Shown here: one piece after another, positions 18,214 to 27,531 of the stretch
Numbering within the stretch: the stretch's first letter is position 1
Layout: each line of letters starts with the position of its first letter
Source of the DNA: Mesorhizobium sp.
Lineage (GTDB): Bacteria > Pseudomonadota > Alphaproteobacteria > Rhizobiales > Rhizobiaceae
NCBI RefSeq assembly: GCF_023954305.1
Contig: NZ_JAMLIG010000001.1
Span: 1,922,001 to 1,986,000, forward strand
Direction: 5' to 3'
Length of the DNA stretch: 64,000 nt
Position numbers and translations under genes: made by a program
The notes under the pieces: generated by a model
Told to the model about the DNA's origin: nothing
Databases searched by the model: none
Seen by the model: only the letters and a program-made list of their open reading frames with translations

Positions 18214-19136
18214 ACATGGCGCCGCGCAATCCAAGCCCGCTGGCAGAAGCCGCGCGATCCGATGGTCTCGTCGCCAGACGCATCACCGTAGCCTATCGCA
18301 CCGGCAACACGGCGCTCCGGGACGCCTCCTTCTCCATTCCGCGCGGCTCTATCACCGCGCTCGTCGGCGTGAACGGCTCGGGCAAGTCGACGCTGTTCAA
18401 GGCGATCATGGGGTTCGTCCCGCTCGCGGCGGGATCCGTCACCATGTTCGGCCAACCGGCCGGACGCGCGCTGAAGAAGAACGTCGTCGCCTATGTCCCG
18501 CAGGCCGAGGAGGTCGACTGGACCTTCCCTGTGCTGGTCGAGGACGTGGTGATGATGGGCCGCTACGGCCACATGAATTTCCTGCGCATTCCGTCGCGCC
18601 GCGACAATGAACTCGTAGCGCAGGCGCTCGACCGCGTCGGCATGGGCGAATACCGCAAACGCCAGATCGGGGAGCTTTCCGGCGGCCAGAAGAAGCGCGT
18701 CTTCCTGGCCCGCGCCCTGGCGCAGGAGGGCGAGGTGATCCTGCTCGACGAGCCCTTCACCGGCGTCGACGTGAACACCGAGGACGCGATCATCGCGTTG
18801 ATGCGGGGCCTGCGCGACGAGGGCAAGATCATTCTCGTCTCGACACACAATCTGGGTTCGGTGCCCGACTTCTGCGACCGCGTGATCCTGCTCAACCGCA
18901 CTGTGCTGGCGGAAGGGCCGACGGACGAAGTGTTCACCCGCGACAACCTCGAGAAAGCGTTCGGCGGCGTGCTGCGTCATTTCGTGCTCGGCGGTTCGGA
19001 ACTGCACGACGACGAGGACGCGCGGCAGGTGACCGTCATCTCCGACGACGAGCGGCCGCTGGTCGTCTATTCCGAGAAGGGGCTGACCGGGAGCGCCGCC
19101 CCCGCCCCGCGCAAGACCGACGAGCCGGCCGAATGA
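18210..19136 (+). CDS. sitB: Manganese/iron ABC transporter ATP-binding protein
   Basis: 308-residue cytoplasmic ATPase that drives SitCD. Walker A is GVNGSGKST, the signature is LSGGQKKR, and Walker B is ILLDEPFTGVD; the switch His lies in VSTHNL. An acidic C-terminal extension of about 50 residues beyond the ATPase core is seen, as in other SitB proteins. Its ATG overlaps the sitA stop and its stop overlaps the sitC start, giving tight translational coupling. Confidence 0.94.
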   Translation: MNMAPRNPSPLAEAARSDGLVARRITVAYRTGNTALRDASFSIPRGSITALVGVNGSGKSTLFKAIMGFVPLAAGSVTMFGQPAGRALKKNVVAYVPQAEEVDWTFPVLVEDVVMMGRYGHMNFLRIPSRRDNELVAQALDRVGMGEYRKRQIGELSGGQKKRVFLARALAQEGEVILLDEPFTGVDVNTEDAIIALMRGLRDEGKIILVSTHNLGSVPDFCDRVILLNRTVLAEGPTDEVFTRDNLEKAFGGVLRHFVLGGSELHDDEDARQVTVISDDERPLVVYSEKGLTGSAAPAPRKTDEPAE

Positions 19137-19993
19137 TGACGACGCTGCTCGAGCCGTTCGGCTACAGCTACATGATCAACGCCATGTGGGTTTCGGCGCT
19201 GGTCGGCGCCGTCTGCGCCTTCCTGTCGGCCTTCCTCATGCTCAAGGGCTGGTCGCTGATCGGCGACGCGCTGTCGCATTCGATCGTGCCCGGAGTCGCC
19301 GGCGCCTACATGCTGGGACTGCCGTTCGCGCTCGGCGCATTCCTCGCCGGCGGGCTCGCGGCCGGCGCCATGCTGTTCCTCAACCAGCGGACCCGGCTGC
19401 GCGAGGATGCCATCATCGGCATGATCTTCACCTCCTTCTTCGGGCTCGGCCTGTTCATGGTGTCGCTGTCGCCGACCTCGGTGAACATCCAGACCATCGT
19501 CTTGGGCAACATCCTCGCCATCACGCCGGCCGACACGTTCCAGCTGGTGCTGATCGCGGGCGTGTCGCTCGCCATCCTTCTCGCCAAGTGGAAGGATCTG
19601 ATGGTCGCGTTCTTCGACGAGAACCACGCCCGGTCGATCGGCCTGAGGCCGGGACTGCTGAAGGGCGTCTTCTTCACCCTGCTCGCCGCCTGCACGGTCG
19701 CCGCACTGCAGACCGTCGGCGCCTTCCTGGTGATCGCGATGGTCGTCACCCCAGGCGCCACCGCCTATCTTCTGACAGACCGTTTTCCGCGCCTGATCGC
19801 GATCGCGGTGGCGATCGGCGCGGTGTCGAGCTTCGTCGGTGCCTACATCTCCTATTTCCTCGACGGCGCGACCGGTGGCGTCATCGTCGTGCTGCAGCTG
19901 GCGGTCTTCCTGACCGCCTTCGTCTTTGCGCCCAAGCATGGGCTGCTCGCAGCGCGGCGCAAGGCGCGGGAAGCGCTGGAGGCGGGCGCATGA
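19133..19993 (+). CDS. sitC: Manganese/iron ABC transporter permease SitC
   Basis: 286-residue inner-membrane permease of the ABC-3 family with about eight hydrophobic segments. The repeated family motif FLMLKGWSLIGDALSHSIVPGVA near residue 35 and the coupling region DENHARSIGL are visible. It is a paralogue of SitD, and the two form the membrane channel. It starts within the sitB stop (ATGATG) and ends within the sitD start. Confidence 0.93.
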   Translation: MMTTLLEPFGYSYMINAMWVSALVGAVCAFLSAFLMLKGWSLIGDALSHSIVPGVAGAYMLGLPFALGAFLAGGLAAGAMLFLNQRTRLREDAIIGMIFTSFFGLGLFMVSLSPTSVNIQTIVLGNILAITPADTFQLVLIAGVSLAILLAKWKDLMVAFFDENHARSIGLRPGLLKGVFFTLLAACTVAALQTVGAFLVIAMVVTPGATAYLLTDRFPRLIAIAVAIGAVSSFVGAYISYFLDGATGGVIVVLQLAVFLTAFVFAPKHGLLAARRKAREALEAGA

Positions 19994-20823
19994 TCGAGAC
20001 CCTGCTCCTCCCCTTCTCGTTCCCGTTCATGCAGCAGGCCTTCATCGTCTCGCTGCTGGTGGCGCTGCCGATGGGGCTCCTGTCGCCGTTTCTGGTGCTG
20101 AAAGGCTGGTCGCTGATGGGCGACGCGGTCAGCCACGCGGTGCTGCCCGGCGTGGTGCTGGCCTATCTCGCCGGCCTGCCGATCGGCATCGGCGCCTTCG
20201 CCGCCGGCATGTTCTGCGCGGTCGGCACCGGCTATCTAAGGGAGAACAGCCGCATCAAGGAAGACACAGTCATGGGCGTCCTCTTCTCCGGCATGTTCGG
20301 ACTGGGGCTGGTTCTCTATTCGATGATCGAGACGGAACTGCATCTCGACCACATCCTGTTCGGCGACATGCTGGGCGTCGGCTGGGTGGATATCGCGGAA
20401 GCCGGAGCGATCGCGGCGATCGTGTCCGCGGCGCTTCTGGTGCGCGGCCGCGACCTGATGCTGCACGCCTTCGATCCGCAGCACGCCCGCGCCATCGGCC
20501 TCGGCGTGGGCCTGCTTCACTACGGGCTTCTGGTGCTGCTTTCGCTGTCGATCGTCGGCGCGCTGAAGTCGGTCGGCATCATCCTCGCCATCGCGCTGCT
20601 GATTGCGCCGGGCGCGATCGGCTTCCTGGTGGCTCGTCGGTTCGGCGTGATGCTGGCGGTTTCGGTCGCGGTCGCGGTTGTCGCCTCGTTTCTCGGCGTC
20701 TATCTGTCCTTCTTCCTGGACTCCGCACCGGCGCCGACGATCGTGCTTCTGATGTCCGGCACCTTCGTCGTCGCCTTCCTGCGCGCCGGCATCGCCTCGC
20801 CGGCGGAGGACGCGGCGACCTGA
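19990..20823 (+). CDS. sitD: Manganese/iron ABC transporter permease SitD
   Basis: 277-residue ABC-3 family permease, paralogue of SitC, with FLVLKGWSLMGDAVSHAVLPGV near the N-terminus and DPQHARAIGL in the coupling helix. It ends the sitABCD operon; its ATG overlaps the sitC stop by 4 bp. Two short perfect hairpins follow the stop. Confidence 0.93.
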   Translation: MIETLLLPFSFPFMQQAFIVSLLVALPMGLLSPFLVLKGWSLMGDAVSHAVLPGVVLAYLAGLPIGIGAFAAGMFCAVGTGYLRENSRIKEDTVMGVLFSGMFGLGLVLYSMIETELHLDHILFGDMLGVGWVDIAEAGAIAAIVSAALLVRGRDLMLHAFDPQHARAIGLGVGLLHYGLLVLLSLSIVGALKSVGIILAIALLIAPGAIGFLVARRFGVMLAVSVAVAVVASFLGVYLSFFLDSAPAPTIVLLMSGTFVVAFLRAGIASPAEDAAT

Positions 20824-20840
20824 CCATCCGAGCAGCCTCG

Positions 20841-20871
20841 GATCTTCATCCGAAGATCAAGCGAATCGCTT
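20841..20871 (+). terminator. Two adjacent hairpins after sitD, possible weak terminator
   Basis: GATCTTC-ATCC-GAAGATC (20841-20858) is a 7-bp stem with a 4-nt loop, directly followed by AAGCG-AAT-CGCTT (20859-20871). There is no T run afterwards, so intrinsic termination would be weak; they may instead protect the sit mRNA 3' end. Confidence 0.3.
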
Positions 20872-20883
20872 ATCATCCGGCGC

Positions 20884-21642
20884 ATGATCTTCTCCCTCTT
20901 GCGAAAACCCGAACCGCGCCGGGCCGCAGAACCGCTCGAGCGGCTGCATGAGGTGGCCGGCCGCTCGCTGCCACTGCGCATCGTCGAGAACGCGCGGGCG
21001 CGGCGGCTGACGCTCCGCATCGACGCCGGCGGGCAGGGCCTTCGCGTCACGGTTCCGCCGGGAATCTCGACGCGCGAGGTCGACCGGTTCGTCGACCGGC
21101 ACCAGGGCTGGCTGGAGGCACGGCTCGCCAAGGTGCCCGACAAGCCGCAGGTGAGGCCGGGCGTTAAGATCCCGGTACGGGGGATTGCGCATCTGATCGT
21201 TCACGAGCCGGGCAAGCGCGGCTCGGTCACCATTTCCGAGGTCGAGGGCGTCCCGGCGCTGATCGTCCATGGCGAACGGACCCACCTGCCGCGGCGGGTC
21301 GCCGATCACCTCAAGCGCGAGGCGAAGAAAGACATCGAAGCGCTGGTGGCCAAGCATACCTCCACCGTCGGCCGAAAGGCGAAGCGGATCAGCCTCAAGG
21401 ACACGACCAGCCGCTGGGGTTCCTGCACGTCGGACGGCAGCCTGTCCTTCTCCTGGCGCATCATGATGGCGAAGCCGGCGGTGATCGACTATCTCGTCGC
21501 GCACGAGGTGGCGCATCTGAAGGAGATGAACCACGGGCCGAAGTTCTGGGCGCTCTGCCGCGAACTCTGCCCGCGCACCGACGAGGCCCGCGCCTGGCTG
21601 AAGAAGAACGGCGGCGCGTTGCAGGCGATCAGGTTCGAGTAG
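20884..21642 (+). CDS. YgjP-like (DUF45) M48-type metallopeptidase domain protein
   Basis: 252-residue protein of the DUF45/YgjP group. The zinc motif HEVAHLKEMNH (HExxH...H) lies near residue 205, preceded by the family block SRWGSCTSDGSLSFSWRI. No signal peptide or membrane segment, so it is cytoplasmic. Substrates of these SprT-like peptidases are unknown in bacteria. It begins 60 bp after sitD and could be read through from that operon, but has no functional link to it. Confidence 0.85.
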   Translation: MIFSLLRKPEPRRAAEPLERLHEVAGRSLPLRIVENARARRLTLRIDAGGQGLRVTVPPGISTREVDRFVDRHQGWLEARLAKVPDKPQVRPGVKIPVRGIAHLIVHEPGKRGSVTISEVEGVPALIVHGERTHLPRRVADHLKREAKKDIEALVAKHTSTVGRKAKRISLKDTTSRWGSCTSDGSLSFSWRIMMAKPAVIDYLVAHEVAHLKEMNHGPKFWALCRELCPRTDEARAWLKKNGGALQAIRFE

Positions 21643-21645
21643 GTC

Positions 21646-21870
21646 TCACCCGTCATTCCCAGCATTGAGTTCCTCCGGCCGCAATCCTTCCGCGGAAGGA
21701 CGCGGCCAGGGCAGGAAACCGGGATCGAATTCGTCGCTCGAGAAGTAGTCCAGTGCGCGACGGCCTTCGCCGCCGTCGAAGCCCGACTGCTCGAGGAGGT
21801 ACCCGATAACCTGGTAGGCCTGGGCGATCTTCTCCTCGAGTTGCTCGATCGTCGCCTTCTGCATGTTCAT
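21646..21870 (-). CDS. Small conserved hypothetical protein
   Basis: 74-residue acidic protein: a helical start (QKATIEQLEEKIAQAYQVIGYLLEQSG) likely to form a short coiled coil, then DYFSSDEFDPGFLPWPRP. I recognise no domain. ATG 21870 has GGAAGGGG just upstream. It converges on the metallopeptidase gene (3 bp between stops) and is divergent from trpF. It looks real because its codon use is like its neighbours and a ribosome binding site is present. Confidence 0.65.
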   Translation of the reverse strand: MNMQKATIEQLEEKIAQAYQVIGYLLEQSGFDGGEGRRALDYFSSDEFDPGFLPWPRPSAEGLRPEELNAGNDG

Positions 21871-21989
21871 TTCGTGCCCCTTCCGCTCCTGCCTCCGGAA
21901 TAGAGTAGGGCGGAGCGTCGGACGCCTCAATGGCGCAGACCACGCGTTTTTCTCGACTCCGGGGCTCATTCGTGGCATTCGCCCGCATC

Positions 21990-22637
21990 ATGCCTCTCGA
22001 CATCAAGATATGCGGCCTTTCCACGCCCGAAACGATCGCGGCGGCGCTCGACGGCGGGGCGAGCCATGTCGGCTTCATCTTCTTTCCGAAGAGCCCGCGC
22101 AACGTCACTCCGCAGCAGGCGGCGGAGTTGCGGCAGGCGGCGACGGGCCGCGCCAAGGCGGTCGCGGTGACGGTCGACGCGACGGACGAGTTTCTCGACA
22201 GCATCGTTACCGCGATGAAGCCCGACATGCTGCAGCTGCATGGCAAGGAAACGCCGGAACGCGTCGCCGAGGTGCGCGAGCGCTACAATTTGCCGGTGAT
22301 GAAGGCGCTGTCGATCGGAGAACCCACCGACCTGTTGCCCATTCAGGGTTTCATCGGCGTCGCCGACCGGCTGCTCCTCGACGCGAAGGCGCCGAAGGGG
22401 TCCGAGCTGCCCGGTGGCAACGGCATGGCGTTCGACTGGCGCCTGCTTGCAGCCCTCGATCCCGGTCTGGACTACATGCTGTCGGGCGGGCTCAACCCCG
22501 GCAACGTGGCCGAGGCGATCCGTCTCGCGAACCCCCCCGGACTGGATGTGTCTTCCGGAGTCGAATCCACGCCGGGCGTGAAAGACGTCGCGCTGATCGA
22601 CGCTTTCTTTCAAGCGGTGAAAACCGCGAAAGGCTGA
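21990..22637 (+). CDS. trpF: Phosphoribosylanthranilate isomerase
   Basis: 215-residue TIM-barrel enzyme of tryptophan synthesis that converts phosphoribosylanthranilate to CdRP. Motifs are DIKICGLSTPETI with the catalytic Cys, the FVFF-like GFIFFPKSPRNV, LQLHGKETPE, and the phosphate loop SGGLNPGNV followed by DVSSGVESTPGVKD. Start MPLDIKICG at 21990 is the normal family start. It leads trpF-trpB-trpA; the other trp genes are not in the window. Confidence 0.94.
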   Translation: MPLDIKICGLSTPETIAAALDGGASHVGFIFFPKSPRNVTPQQAAELRQAATGRAKAVAVTVDATDEFLDSIVTAMKPDMLQLHGKETPERVAEVRERYNLPVMKALSIGEPTDLLPIQGFIGVADRLLLDAKAPKGSELPGGNGMAFDWRLLAALDPGLDYMLSGGLNPGNVAEAIRLANPPGLDVSSGVESTPGVKDVALIDAFFQAVKTAKG

Positions 22638-22735
22638 ACACGCCGGACAGTTTACTTTTCGCAAATGACGCTACATAGCCATTGCCACCGTTTTCCGGGG
22701 CGATCCACATCCGTTCCCGCATTCAGGAGTCCGGC

Positions 22736-23956
22736 ATGAACAAGCCGATCGAGCCCAATTCCTTCCGCACCGGCCCCGACGAGCAGGGCATGTTCGGCAT
22801 TTTCGGCGGCCGCTTCGTGGCCGAGACGCTGATGCCTCTGATCCTCGACCTCGAACGGCACTGGAACGAGGCCAAGACCGATCCGGAGTTCCAGGCGGAG
22901 CTCAAATCCCTGTCGACCTATTATGCCGGGCGGCCGTCGAAGCTCTACTTCGCCGAAGGCCTGACGAAGCATCTCGGCGGCGCCAGGATCTTCTTCAAGC
23001 GCGAAGACCTGAACCACACCGGCTCGCACAAGATCAACAACTGCCTCGGCCAGATCCTGCTCGCCAAGCGCATGGGCAAGAAGCGTATCATCGCCGAGAC
23101 GGGTGCGGGCCAGCACGGGGTCGCCTCCGCCACCGTCGCGGCGCGGTTCGGCTACCCTTGCGTGGTCTATATGGGCGCCACCGACGTCGAACGGCAGAAG
23201 CCGAATGTGTTCCGCATGAAGTTGCTGGGCGCCGAGGTGAACCCGGTAACGGCCGGCCACGGCACGCTGAAGGACGCGATGAACGAGGCGCTGCGCGACT
23301 GGGTGACCAATGTCGAGGACACCTACTACCTGATCGGCACCGCAGCGGGCCCGCACCCCTATCCGGAACTGGTGCGCGAGTTCCAGTCGGTGATCGGCAC
23401 GGAGGCGCGCCAGCAGATGCTGGAGCAGGAGGGCCGACTGCCGGACGTGATCATCGCCGCGGTCGGCGGCGGATCCAACGCGATCGGCCTGTTCCATCCC
23501 TTCCTCGACGACAAGGATGTACGCATTATCGGTATCGAGGCCGGCGGGCGAGGACTCGGCGGCATCGAGCATTGCGCGTCGATGAACGCCGGCAAGCCCG
23601 GGGTTTTGCACGGCAACCGCACCTACCTTCTGCAGAACGCGGACGGCCAGATCCTCGACGGCCACTCGATCTCGGCCGGGCTCGACTACCCGGGCGTCGG
23701 GCCGGAGCATTCCTGGCTGCGCGACACCGGCCGCGTCGAATACGTGCCGATCCTCGACGACGAGGCGCTGGACGCCTTCCAGCTCTGCACCAAGGCGGAA
23801 GGGATCATTCCGGCGCTCGAATCCGCCCACGCGATCGCGCATGCCGTCAAGATCGCGCCCGGCATGAGCAAGGACCAGACGATCATCGTCAACCTGTCGG
23901 GGCGCGGCGACAAGGACGTGCATACGGTGGCGAAGATGATGGGGATGGAGATTTGA
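22736..23956 (+). CDS. trpB: Tryptophan synthase beta chain
   Basis: 406-residue PLP enzyme that joins indole and serine. The PLP lysine is in NHTGSHKINN, the glycine-rich phosphate loop is GGGSNAIG, and the catalytic Glu lies in AETGAGQHG. Full family length. ATG 22736 follows CAGGAGT. The trpA start is 2 bp after its stop, ensuring balanced production of the alpha2beta2 complex. Confidence 0.96.
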   Translation: MNKPIEPNSFRTGPDEQGMFGIFGGRFVAETLMPLILDLERHWNEAKTDPEFQAELKSLSTYYAGRPSKLYFAEGLTKHLGGARIFFKREDLNHTGSHKINNCLGQILLAKRMGKKRIIAETGAGQHGVASATVAARFGYPCVVYMGATDVERQKPNVFRMKLLGAEVNPVTAGHGTLKDAMNEALRDWVTNVEDTYYLIGTAAGPHPYPELVREFQSVIGTEARQQMLEQEGRLPDVIIAAVGGGSNAIGLFHPFLDDKDVRIIGIEAGGRGLGGIEHCASMNAGKPGVLHGNRTYLLQNADGQILDGHSISAGLDYPGVGPEHSWLRDTGRVEYVPILDDEALDAFQLCTKAEGIIPALESAHAIAHAVKIAPGMSKDQTIIVNLSGRGDKDVHTVAKMMGMEI

Positions 23957-23958
23957 AC

Positions 23959-24798
23959 ATGACCACCCGTATCGACCGGCGCATGGCGCGACTGAAAGGC
24001 GAGGGCCGCCCGGCGCTCGTGACCTATTTCATGGGCGGCGACCCGGACTACGCCACGTCGCTGTCGATCATGAAGGCACTGCCACGGGCCGGAGCCGACA
24101 TCATCGAACTCGGCATGCCCTTTTCCGACCCGATGGCGGACGGACCAGCCATCCAGGCGGCTGGCCTCAGGGCGCTGAAATCGGGCCAGACGCTGCGCAA
24201 GACTCTCGACATGGCGGCCGAGTTCCGCAGGAGCGACGACGAAACGCCGATCGTCATGATGGGTTACTACAACCCGATCTATATCTATGGCGTCGACCGG
24301 TTCCTGGCCGATGCCAAGACCGCCGGGATCGACGGGCTCATCGTCGTCGACCTGCCGCCGGAAATGGACGAGGAACTGTGTATACCGGCACTCAAGGCCG
24401 GCCTGAACTTCATCCGCCTCGCGACGCCGACGACCGACGACAGGCGATTGCCGAAGGTGCTCGAAAACACATCCGGCTTCGTCTACTACGTGTCGATGAC
24501 CGGCATCACCGGCTCGGCGCTGGCCGACACGGGCAAGGTGGCCGCCGCCGTCAAGCGCATCAAGGGACATACGGACCTGCCTGTCTGCGTCGGCTTCGGC
24601 GTCAAGACCGCCGAGCAGGCGCGCACCATCGGCGCCTCGGCCGACGGCGTCGTGGTGGGCACAGCGATCGTCAATGCGATCGCCAGCGTGCTGGGTCCCA
24701 AGGGCGAGAAGACGGCCGATCCGGCCGACGCTGTCGCGACTCTGGTGTCGGGTCTGGCGGCCGGCGTGCGCGCGGCGCGCCTTGCTCCCGCCGAATAG
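23959..24798 (+). CDS. trpA: Tryptophan synthase alpha chain
   Basis: 279-residue TIM-barrel enzyme that cleaves indole-glycerol phosphate and channels indole to TrpB. Catalytic Glu is in DIIELGMPFSDPMADGP (E) and Asp in GLIVVDLPPEM; the active-site loop is VSMTGITGS and the phosphate loop VGFGVKTAEQ. ATG 23959 follows the trpB stop by 2 bp. Confidence 0.96.
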   Translation: MTTRIDRRMARLKGEGRPALVTYFMGGDPDYATSLSIMKALPRAGADIIELGMPFSDPMADGPAIQAAGLRALKSGQTLRKTLDMAAEFRRSDDETPIVMMGYYNPIYIYGVDRFLADAKTAGIDGLIVVDLPPEMDEELCIPALKAGLNFIRLATPTTDDRRLPKVLENTSGFVYYVSMTGITGSALADTGKVAAAVKRIKGHTDLPVCVGFGVKTAEQARTIGASADGVVVGTAIVNAIASVLGPKGEKTADPADAVATLVSGLAAGVRAARLAPAE

Positions 24799-24834
24799 TC
24801 GCCCCACATTGCGGCAAGGAACGCGAGACCGGCC

Positions 24835-25746
24835 ATGAACTGGATCACAAACTACGTCCGCCCGAAGATCAATTCGATGCTCGGACGCCGCGACATCCCG
24901 GAGAATCTCTGGATCAAGGATCCGGAGACCGGAGAGATGGTCTTCCACAAGGACCTGGAGGAGAACCAGTGGGTCATCCCCTCCTCCGGCCATCACATGA
25001 AGATCTCCGCCCGGAACCGGCTGAAGTTCTTTCTCGACAACGGCGAATATGCCGTCGTCGAAAATCCCAGGGCCGTGGTCGACCCACTGAAATTCCGCGA
25101 TGAGAAACGCTATGTCGACCGGCTGAAGGACGCCAAAGCCAAGACCGGTCTCGACGACGCGATCCTGACGGCGCGCGGCACGATCGAGGGGCTGCCCATT
25201 GTCGCCTGCGTGCAGGATTTCGCCTTCATGGGCGGGTCGCTCGGCATGGCGGCCGGCGAGGCGATCATCAAGGCGTTCGAGATCGCGCTGGCTGAGAGGC
25301 GTCCGATGGTGCTGTTCGCGGCGTCCGGCGGCGCGCGCATGCAGGAGGGCATCCTGTCGCTGATGCAGTTGCCGCGCACGACGGTCGCGGTCGAGCGGCT
25401 GCGCGAGGCGGGACTCCCCTATGTCGTGGTGCTGACCAACCCGACCACCGGGGGCGTCACCGCCTCCTATGCCATGCTGGGAGACATCCATATCGCTGAG
25501 CCGGGCGCGCTGATCGGTTTTGCCGGACCCCGCGTCATCGAGCAGACGATCCGCGAGAAACTGCCGGAAGGGTTCCAGCGTGCGGAATACCTGATGGAGC
25601 ACGGCATGGTCGACATGGTCGTGTCGCGACTGGAGATGAGAGAGACGGTCGCCCGCCTGCTCAAGATCCTGATGCACACGCCGGTGGCGCAGGCGGACGC
25701 CCATATGGCGCGCGCCGCCGCTCCCGCGAGCGCTGCCGGCGCCTAG
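24835..25746 (+). CDS. accD: Acetyl-CoA carboxylase carboxyltransferase beta subunit, zinc ribbon lost
   Basis: 303-residue beta subunit that with AccA transfers carboxyl from biotin to acetyl-CoA, the first step of fatty acid synthesis. The crotonase-like core is intact (ASGGARMQEGILSLMQ, NPTTGGVTASYAMLGDI, GFAGPRVIEQTIRE). The N-terminal zinc ribbon of the family normally reads CPxC...CxxC; here it is WIKDPETGEM...WVIPSSGHHM, so all four cysteines are missing. Related rhizobial AccD, as I recall, have lost most of them too. It follows trpA by 36 bp in the common trpFBA-accD-folC order. Confidence 0.95.
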   Translation: MNWITNYVRPKINSMLGRRDIPENLWIKDPETGEMVFHKDLEENQWVIPSSGHHMKISARNRLKFFLDNGEYAVVENPRAVVDPLKFRDEKRYVDRLKDAKAKTGLDDAILTARGTIEGLPIVACVQDFAFMGGSLGMAAGEAIIKAFEIALAERRPMVLFAASGGARMQEGILSLMQLPRTTVAVERLREAGLPYVVVLTNPTTGGVTASYAMLGDIHIAEPGALIGFAGPRVIEQTIREKLPEGFQRAEYLMEHGMVDMVVSRLEMRETVARLLKILMHTPVAQADAHMARAAAPASAAGA

Positions 25747-25792
25747 ACTTCGGCTTCGACTACCTCATTTCCCCGGTGCAGGCGACACCACG

Positions 25793-27154
25793 ATGAGCGT
25801 CCTGCGACCGGAAGGCATGTTCCCGATGACCAAAAGCGCTGCCGAACGCGAGATCGATCGGTTGATGACCCTGCATCCGAAGGGGTTCGACCTGTCGCTC
25901 GGCCGGATTCGCCGGCTGCTCGACCGCCTCGACAACCCACAGAACCGCCTGCCGCCGGTAATTCACATCGCCGGCACCAACGGCAAGGGCTCGGCGGCGG
26001 CCTTCTCGCGCGCCCTCCTGGAAGCGAACGGGCAAATCGTCCACGTCCACACTTCGCCGCACCTCGTGAACTGGCACGAGCGCTATCGGATCGGTGCGCC
26101 CGGCGGCGGCAGGTTCGTCGAGGACGAGGTGTTCGCAGATGCAATCAGGCGGGTCGGAACGGCGAATGACGGCCAGGCGATTACCGTGTTCGAGATGCTG
26201 ACGGCCGTCGGCTTCCTGCTGTTTTCCGAGCACCCTGCGGATGTGGCGATCATCGAGGTTGGGCTCGGCGGCCGCTTCGACGCGACCAATGTGATCGAAA
26301 ACCCGGCCGCGTGCGCGATCATGCCGGTCTCACTCGACCACGAGGCCTATCTCGGAGACCGGGTGGAGCTGATCGCGGCCGAAAAGGCCGGCATCATCAA
26401 GCGCGGCCGTCCGGTGGTGGTGGGCGCGCAGGACAGCGACGCGGCGCGCGAGGTAATCGTCGGCACCGCCGAGCGCCAGGGTGCGCCGGCCCATGTCTAC
26501 GGCCAGGATTTCATCGCCTTCGAAGAGAACGGGCGGCTGATCTACCAGGACGAGGACGGACTTCTGGACCTGCCGCCGCCGCGGCTTCCCGGACGGCACC
26601 AGTTCGCCAATGCCGCAGCCGCCATCGCGACGGTCAAGGCCGCCGGTTTCAGCCTCGCCGTCGCGCATGTCGAGAAAGCGATGCAAACGGTCGAATGGCC
26701 GGGGCGGCTTCAGCGCCTCAGCGCCGGCCGCCTGACCGATTTCGCGCCGCCCGGCGCGGAGCTCTGGCTCGACGGCGGGCATAATCCGGGGGCGAGCGTC
26801 GTCGTCGCCGAAGCGATCATCGAGCAGGAGGAGCGGTTCCCCCGGCCACTTTTCCTGATCTGCGGCATGATCAACACCAAGGATCAGACCAACTTCTTCA
26901 GGGCGTTCCAGGGCGTGGCCCGCCACGTCTTCACCGTTCCCGTCAATATGAGCGAGGCCAGCGTGCCGAATGCGGTGCTCGCCGCACATGCGGCGGAAGC
27001 GGGCTTGTCGGCGGAACCGGTCGCCTCGATCGAGAACGCGCTGCTGCTGTTGCGCGACAACTGGGACGAGGACACGCCGCCGCGCATCCTCATCTGCGGC
27101 TCGCTTTACCTGGCCGGCGAGGTGCTGCGACTGAACGGAACGCCACCGAAATGA
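25793..27154 (+). CDS. folC: Bifunctional folylpolyglutamate synthase/dihydrofolate synthase
   Basis: 453-residue Mur-ligase-like enzyme that adds glutamate to dihydropteroate/folate. The ATP loop is IAGTNGKGSAAAF near residue 57, the catalytic lid is HTSPHLVNWHERYRI, the central part VGLGGRFDATNV, and the C-terminal domain opens with LDGGHNPGASVV. Three in-frame ATGs (25793, 25817, 25829) compete; the second has GGAAGG just upstream. It is the last gene before a bidirectional terminator. Confidence 0.93.
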   Translation: MSVLRPEGMFPMTKSAAEREIDRLMTLHPKGFDLSLGRIRRLLDRLDNPQNRLPPVIHIAGTNGKGSAAAFSRALLEANGQIVHVHTSPHLVNWHERYRIGAPGGGRFVEDEVFADAIRRVGTANDGQAITVFEMLTAVGFLLFSEHPADVAIIEVGLGGRFDATNVIENPAACAIMPVSLDHEAYLGDRVELIAAEKAGIIKRGRPVVVGAQDSDAAREVIVGTAERQGAPAHVYGQDFIAFEENGRLIYQDEDGLLDLPPPRLPGRHQFANAAAAIATVKAAGFSLAVAHVEKAMQTVEWPGRLQRLSAGRLTDFAPPGAELWLDGGHNPGASVVVAEAIIEQEERFPRPLFLICGMINTKDQTNFFRAFQGVARHVFTVPVNMSEASVPNAVLAAHAAEAGLSAEPVASIENALLLLRDNWDEDTPPRILICGSLYLAGEVLRLNGTPPK

Positions 27155-27156
27155 AA

Positions 27157-27179
27157 GAGCCCGGCGCGAGGCCGGGCTC
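27157..27179. terminator. Bidirectional intrinsic terminator between folC and trxA
   Basis: GAGCCCGGC-GCGAG-GCCGGGCTC forms a perfect 9-bp stem with a 5-nt loop, 2 bp after the folC stop. The bases after the stem are pyrimidine rich on each strand (CCTTC on plus, TTTCATTTC on minus), so it can serve both convergent genes. Confidence 0.75.
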
Positions 27180-27210
27180 CTTCAGCTTCATTCCGCCCGC
27201 GGCCGAGCGA

Positions 27211-27531
27211 TCAGACGTTGCCGGAGATCCAGTGCGACAGCGCGGTCTTCGGCGCGGCGCCGACCTTGATGTCGGCGACTTCGCCGCCCTTGAACATCAT
27301 CAGCGTCGGGATCGAGCGGACGCCGAACTGGGCGGCGAGTTCCGGATTCTCGTCGATGTTGAGCTTGGCGATCTTCACTTTGCCGGCCATCTCGTTGGAA
27401 ATCTCGTCGAGCGACGGACCGATCATCTTGCAAGGGCCGCACCATTCCGCCCAGAAATCCACGACCACGGGTTCGGCGGACTGCAGAACGTCCGCAGCGA
27501 AGTTGTTCTTGTCGACCTTGACGGTGGCCAT
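27211..27531 (-). CDS. trxA: Thioredoxin 1
   Basis: 106-residue cytoplasmic thioredoxin with the WAEWCGPCKM active site, the GVRSIPTLMMFKGG cis-Pro loop and normal length. It donates electrons to, among others, APS reductase and ribonucleotide reductase. ATG 27531 is the usual MATVKVDKNNF start. It lies 101 bp downstream of addA, as in many Rhizobiales (addB-addA-trxA-folC). Confidence 0.96.
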   Translation of the reverse strand: MATVKVDKNNFAADVLQSAEPVVVDFWAEWCGPCKMIGPSLDEISNEMAGKVKIAKLNIDENPELAAQFGVRSIPTLMMFKGGEVADIKVGAAPKTALSHWISGNV

